Assembly (NCBI GenBank): GCA_013695395.1 | Contig: JACDAP010000583.1 | Coordinates: 1-7,824, forward strand | DNA: 7,824 nt | Source: Solirubrobacterales bacterium | GTDB lineage: Bacteria > Actinomycetota > Thermoleophilia > Solirubrobacterales > Solirubrobacteraceae | Reading direction: 5' to 3' | Shown: positions 4,692 to 7,824 of the stretch, piece by piece | Position numbering within the stretch: position 1 is the stretch's first letter | Layout of the letters: every line of letters begins with the position of its first letter | Notes under the pieces: model-generated | What the model was told of the DNA's origin: nothing | The model's database searches: none | The model's input: the letters and a program-made list of their open reading frames with translations, nothing else | Translations under genes and position numbers: made by a program

Positions 4692-7127
4692 ATGCAGAGC
4701 AAGAACTCCGAGGCGCGCCTCACGCGCCGGGTCGCCGCTGCGAGCGCCGCGTTCATCTTCATCTCACCGGCCGCCGCGCTGGCCGACGGTTCGCTTCCGG
4801 GCGGATCGCCAGGCGCGAACGACCCGATCACGAAGCTGTTGGCTCCGGCCATCGCGCCGACCTCCGGCAACCCGGCCGACGACGGTGCCTTCGGCGCCCC
4901 GTTCGTCGAGCCGAACATCGGGGACAAGACGACCGCCGCGAAATGCCTCGACGGCGCCGGCCCCAACGGCCTGAAGCGGTGCAAGCCCGCCGCGGGCACG
5001 AACATCGTGCTGCCGAACGGCAAGCTCCTCTACTTCGACAACCTCGGCGGCACCGAGAACGTGAAGTTCTCGATCGTCGGCGAGTACGGCGCCGTGGCCA
5101 CCAACGACGAGACGCGCCTGCTCGATCTCGGTAAGGGCGCCGCGGCACCGAGCTGGACGCTGCCGTCCCCGGTCGACGGCGGCGCGAACCCCGACGGGGA
5201 GCGCGAGAGCGAGCCGCTGATCCCCGGCCTGGAGACGACGGAGCCGTTCAACGACGGCGCGCTCTTCGGCGCGGGCCAGGTCTTCCTGCCCGACGGCAAG
5301 GTCCTCTTGCAGGGCGGCACCGATTACTCACTCGATCCGGGCGTCGACGGCCTGCCGATCGGCGTCGTCGAGCTATCCGGGCTCAGGCAGACCCGCATCT
5401 ACGACCCGAAGACGAACACGTTCAACCAGACGGGCAACACGACGCGGGGCCGCTGGTACCCGACCCAGGTCTCGCTCGGCGACGGGTCGAGCCTCGTGAT
5501 CGGCGGCGTCACCAAGCTGCTCAAGCCGATCTACAAGGAAGACCTCACGCAGTCGGGCCAGAACGTGCTCACCTCCGAGCGCTACAACTCGGCTACGGGC
5601 AAGTGGACGGGCGAGGGCGACTCGGCCAAGCAGGACCTGCCGCTCTACCCGCGCCTGCACCTGCTCCCCAACGGCAATGTGTTCTTCAACGCGTCCGGCC
5701 AGTCGTTCAACCCGTTCGGCCAGAGCCTCGGCCAGGCCGGCTGGATCAACACCAAGGTGTACGACACGAAGAAGCGCACGTGGCGGGACACCGCGATCCC
5801 CGGCCTGACCGACATCGGTCCGGGCAAGCACGACGGTCCGCTCGGACCCATCCCCTCGCTCTTCCCCGGCTACCGCGGCTCGATGACCTCGACCCTGATG
5901 CCGCTCGAGCCCGATGCGGATGGCAACTACAAGAAGGCGAGCTTCCTCACCGCCGGCGGCGTGCTCGCGCTCTCGCCCGGCTCCTACCTGCCGGTCGCGG
6001 ACTCCCGCATCACCGATGTGGACACGAGCGGCGCCCGGGAGACGCAGAAGACGCGCAAGACCGGGCCGCTCGCGGAGACGCGCTGGTTCGGCTCGCAGGT
6101 GCTGCTGCCGACCGGTGACGTCATGCAGTTCTCCGGCGCGGACAAGGACGAGGTCGTCGGGCCGGGCACGGAGTTCCCCCGTCAGCAGGCGGAGATCTTC
6201 GACGCCGAGACCGAGACGTGGAGGCCGGCGGCCGTCGCCCAGCAGCCGCGGACCTACCACAACACGGCGGTGCTGCTGCCGAGCGGTGAGGTGCTGATCG
6301 GCGGCCACGCGACGATCTCGACGCTCTACCTGAACAACACGACGCTGCCGGGCGGCTTCGCGCCGCACGACGGCCGCGATCCGAGCTTCGAGATCTACAA
6401 GCCGCCGTACCTGTTCCGCGGGAAGCGTCCGGTGATCGAGAGCACGCAGAAGACGCTGGACTTCGGCAAGACGTTCGATGTCAAGCTCGCCCCCGGCACC
6501 GACGCGACCGACATCGACTCGATCCGCCTCGTCCGCAACACCGCGACCACCCACCTCATCGACGCCGACCAGCGCCAGGTGGTGCTGCCGATCGTCGCCC
6601 GCAACGGCCGGACGGTGACGGTCAAGGGCCCGCCCAACGGCGACGTGGCGCCCCCCGGCCCGTACATGCTCTTCGCCAACGGCAAGAGCGACCAGGGGCC
6701 GGTCCCCTCGGTGGCGGCGACGATGATGGTCGGCACCGACGCCCAGCGCTCGAGCGTGTTCCCCGGAACCCCGAGCGTGCCCAAGGGCGGGGCGGCCGAC
6801 AACGCGAACAAGCAGATCCCGAAGACGCGGTGCGTGAGCCGGCGGGCGTTCACCGTGAAGGTACGCAAGCAGCTCCGCAAGCGGGTCGTCCGTGCGTCGT
6901 TCGCGGTCGACGGCAAGCGGGTCGCCAAGCGGCGGGCCTCGCGCAACCAGAAGACCCCGATCAAGGCCAGGGTCTCGCTGAAGGGCAAGCGGTCGGCGAC
7001 CTCGACCGTGAAGATCGTCATGCGCCTGAGGAACGGGAAGACGCTCCGTGACGTGCGGCGCTACAAGCTGTGCGCCGAGAAGGCGACGACGCGGACGAAC
7101 TTCAAGAAGAAGAGCAGCAGGAACTAG
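4692..7127 (+). CDS. Secreted galactose-oxidase-like kelch protein with DUF1929 domain and basic C-terminal module
   Basis: An 811-residue secreted protein. Residues 1-31 form a signal peptide with RR at 12-13, a hydrophobic core and an ALA/D cleavage site after A31; Sec is likely, Tat possible. Residues about 100-560 are a kelch-type propeller with recurring LPxGxVLxxGG motifs (LPDGKVLLQGG, 199-209; LPSGEVLIGG, 529-538). Residues about 565-681 are the galactose-oxidase-like C-terminal (DUF1929) domain with TATTHLIDADQR (617-628). Against galactose oxidase and GlxA, the four copper ligands appear kept: Y256 in GRWYPT, Y522-H523 in RTYHN, and H621. The cysteine that crosslinks to the first Tyr is replaced in LFGAG (191-195, G193). 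Residues about 711-797 form a Lys/Arg-rich module framed by C714 and C794. The only other cysteines are C85 and C97. It could be a copper protein without radical chemistry, or a glycan-binding relative. The Shine-Dalgarno sequence supports this start. Confidence 0.93.
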   Translation: MQSKNSEARLTRRVAAASAAFIFISPAAALADGSLPGGSPGANDPITKLLAPAIAPTSGNPADDGAFGAPFVEPNIGDKTTAAKCLDGAGPNGLKRCKPAAGTNIVLPNGKLLYFDNLGGTENVKFSIVGEYGAVATNDETRLLDLGKGAAAPSWTLPSPVDGGANPDGERESEPLIPGLETTEPFNDGALFGAGQVFLPDGKVLLQGGTDYSLDPGVDGLPIGVVELSGLRQTRIYDPKTNTFNQTGNTTRGRWYPTQVSLGDGSSLVIGGVTKLLKPIYKEDLTQSGQNVLTSERYNSATGKWTGEGDSAKQDLPLYPRLHLLPNGNVFFNASGQSFNPFGQSLGQAGWINTKVYDTKKRTWRDTAIPGLTDIGPGKHDGPLGPIPSLFPGYRGSMTSTLMPLEPDADGNYKKASFLTAGGVLALSPGSYLPVADSRITDVDTSGARETQKTRKTGPLAETRWFGSQVLLPTGDVMQFSGADKDEVVGPGTEFPRQQAEIFDAETETWRPAAVAQQPRTYHNTAVLLPSGEVLIGGHATISTLYLNNTTLPGGFAPHDGRDPSFEIYKPPYLFRGKRPVIESTQKTLDFGKTFDVKLAPGTDATDIDSIRLVRNTATTHLIDADQRQVVLPIVARNGRTVTVKGPPNGDVAPPGPYMLFANGKSDQGPVPSVAATMMVGTDAQRSSVFPGTPSVPKGGAADNANKQIPKTRCVSRRAFTVKVRKQLRKRVVRASFAVDGKRVAKRRASRNQKTPIKARVSLKGKRSATSTVKIVMRLRNGKTLRDVRRYKLCAEKATTRTNFKKKSSRN

Positions 7128-7182
7128 TTCAAGTCGAGCGCCCGCGAGAGCGCATTAAGCAGCGGTTTGCACACCGTCGCCA

Positions 7183-7214
7183 TAGCGCGGCTCCCACGCC
7201 CGGGAGCCGCGCTA
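7183..7214 (+). terminator. Strong 13-bp hairpin after the kelch gene
   Basis: A perfect 13-base inverted repeat (7183-7195 and 7202-7214) with a 6-base loop ACGCCC lies 55 bases after the kelch stop. No T-run follows, which is common for terminators in GC-rich actinobacteria. Its right arm ends 12 bases before the next start codon and overlaps that gene's candidate -10 box by two bases. It most likely ends the kelch transcript; being a symmetric site in the promoter, it might also bind a protein. Confidence 0.65.
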
Positions 7215-7218
7215 GTGT
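7213..7218 (+). promoter_or_regulatory. Candidate -10 box (TAGTGT) of the E2 gene
   Basis: TAGTGT fits TANNNT and ends 8 bases before the ATG at 7227, the same spacing as at the DUF35 operon. No Shine-Dalgarno sequence is present in the pyrimidine-rich GCTCTTCC between box and start, so a leaderless message is likely. No -35 box is apparent, and the usual -35 area lies inside the hairpin. Confidence 0.45.
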
Positions 7219-7226
7219 GCTCTTCC

Positions 7227-7824
7227 ATGGCAGTTGACACGATGGTCCAGGTGATCGCCCCCGGGGCGGGCGAGTCGGTCACCGAGGGGACGATCCTCGA
7301 ATGGGCAGTCGAGGAGGGGGAGCGGATCGAGCTCGACGCGACGATCGTCGAGATCTCCACCGACAAGGTCGACGTCGAGGTTCCCTCGCCCGTCGCGGGC
7401 ACCGTCGCCAAGCGCTACTTCGAGGAGGGCGACACGGTCACCGTAGGCGCCGTCCTCGCCGACGTGCAGCCCGACGACGGCGCCGCACCGACCGAGCCGG
7501 ATGCCCCGTCCGCGGGCGGCGACGACGAGGCCCCGGCCTCAGGCGGCGAGACGATCGACATCGTCACCCCCGGAGCGGGCGAGTCGATCACCGAGGGCAC
7601 CCTGCTCGAGTGGACCGTCGCGGTCGGCGACGAGGTCGCCGCCGACGACACCGTCTGCGAGATCTCCACCGACAAGGTCGACGTCGAGCTGCCCGCTCCT
7701 GCCGCGGGCACCATCGCCGAGCTCCTGGCCGAGGAGGGCGACACCGTCCAGGTCGGCCAGGTCATCGCGCGCATGACCACGGGCGCCGGCGGGAATACCC
7801 CCGCTGGAGGCTCCGCCTCAGCTC
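7227..7824 (+). CDS. sucB: 2-oxoacid dehydrogenase E2 (dihydrolipoyl succinyltransferase type), two lipoyl domains, 3' partial
   Basis: The first 199 residues of an E2 subunit; the frame is open to the window edge. E2 is the lipoate-bearing acyltransferase core of the cytosolic 2-oxoacid dehydrogenase complexes. Two lipoyl domains are seen, residues about 5-82 and 108-184, each with GAGES(V/I)TEGT near its start and EISTDKVDVE around the lipoyl lysine (K47 and K150). They are joined by an acidic Ala/Pro/Gly linker (about 83-107), and a second flexible linker begins near 185. The GES(V/I)TEGT form is typical of 2-oxoglutarate dehydrogenase E2, hence the sucB name, but the subunit-binding and catalytic domains lie outside the window, so a pyruvate or branched-chain E2 is not excluded. 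Two lipoyl domains are common in actinobacterial E2 proteins. It should make the succinyl-CoA of the TCA cycle with E1 and E3 partners not seen here. The start is the only good ATG, with TAGTGT 8 bases upstream. Confidence 0.92.
   Translation, partial: MAVDTMVQVIAPGAGESVTEGTILEWAVEEGERIELDATIVEISTDKVDVEVPSPVAGTVAKRYFEEGDTVTVGAVLADVQPDDGAAPTEPDAPSAGGDDEAPASGGETIDIVTPGAGESITEGTLLEWTVAVGDEVAADDTVCEISTDKVDVELPAPAAGTIAELLAEEGDTVQVGQVIARMTTGAGGNTPAGGSASA
7349..7379 (+). repeat. 31-base exact direct repeat, copy 1 (first lipoyl domain)
   Basis: These 31 bases, which encode the segment around lipoyl lysine K47, recur without mismatch at 7658-7688, 309 bases (103 codons) downstream. The flanking bases differ on both sides. 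The repeat reflects the lipoyl-domain duplication. Confidence 0.9.
7658..7688 (+). repeat. 31-base exact direct repeat, copy 2 (second lipoyl domain)
   Basis: Second copy of the repeat at 7349-7379, encoding the segment around lipoyl lysine K150. Recombination between the copies would remove exactly one lipoyl domain and keep the frame. Confidence 0.9.

Noticed and set aside
4692..7127. A classical galactose oxidase or glyoxal oxidase annotation
   Set aside because: The cysteine needed for the Tyr-Cys cofactor is not present, so enzyme names that imply that chemistry are not supported.

Overview
This is a compact, very GC-rich window with almost no intergenic DNA. It looks like an actinobacterial chromosome. 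The best guess is class Thermoleophilia (Solirubrobacterales type), because the secreted protein at 4692-7127 ends in a Cys-framed, Arg/Lys-rich beta module that I associate with secreted proteins of that group. The assignment is inference; there is no rRNA or other marker gene here.

Layout. Positions 31-3400 hold a minus-strand operon of four genes, transcribed from right to left: a DUF35/OB-fold protein (3047-3400), a thiolase-superfamily enzyme (1944-3050), an FAD-linked oxidase of the alkyldihydroxyacetonephosphate synthase (ADPS) type (415-1947) and a small protein I do not recognise (31-405). The first three are joined by 4-base ATGA stop/start overlaps and the last follows after 9 bases. 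About 200 bases (3401-3608) then separate this operon from a divergent plus-strand pair, a Nudix hydrolase (3609-4262) and a three-helix membrane protein (4259-4564), also joined by ATGA. Next come a secreted galactose-oxidase-like kelch protein (4692-7127) with its own Shine-Dalgarno sequence, a strong 13-bp-stem hairpin, and the start of an E2 subunit with two lipoyl domains (7227 to the window edge), most like 2-oxoglutarate dehydrogenase E2.

How the genes may work together. DUF35 proteins commonly form complexes with thiolase-fold enzymes acting on acyl-CoA (archaeal HMG-CoA synthesis, actinobacterial steroid side-chain cleavage by Ltp2/ChsH2). Here the pair is coupled to an ADPS-like flavoenzyme and an orphan protein. 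Both partners are atypical: the DUF35 protein has no cysteine at all, so no zinc ribbon, and the thiolase lacks the usual nucleophilic and C-terminal cysteines. This operon is the best candidate in the window for an undescribed pathway, probably making or breaking a C-C bond on an acyl-CoA. Its substrate cannot be read from the sequence. The kelch protein is the second notable item: it keeps all four likely copper ligands of galactose oxidase but has lost the cysteine that forms the Tyr-Cys radical cofactor.

Three starts (3400 minus, 3609 plus, 7227 plus) have a TANNNT -10-like hexamer 7-8 bases before ATG and no clear upstream Shine-Dalgarno, which suggests leaderless transcripts. No gap between genes exceeds about 210 bases, and I saw no tRNA, rRNA, CRISPR array, insertion sequence or phage gene.
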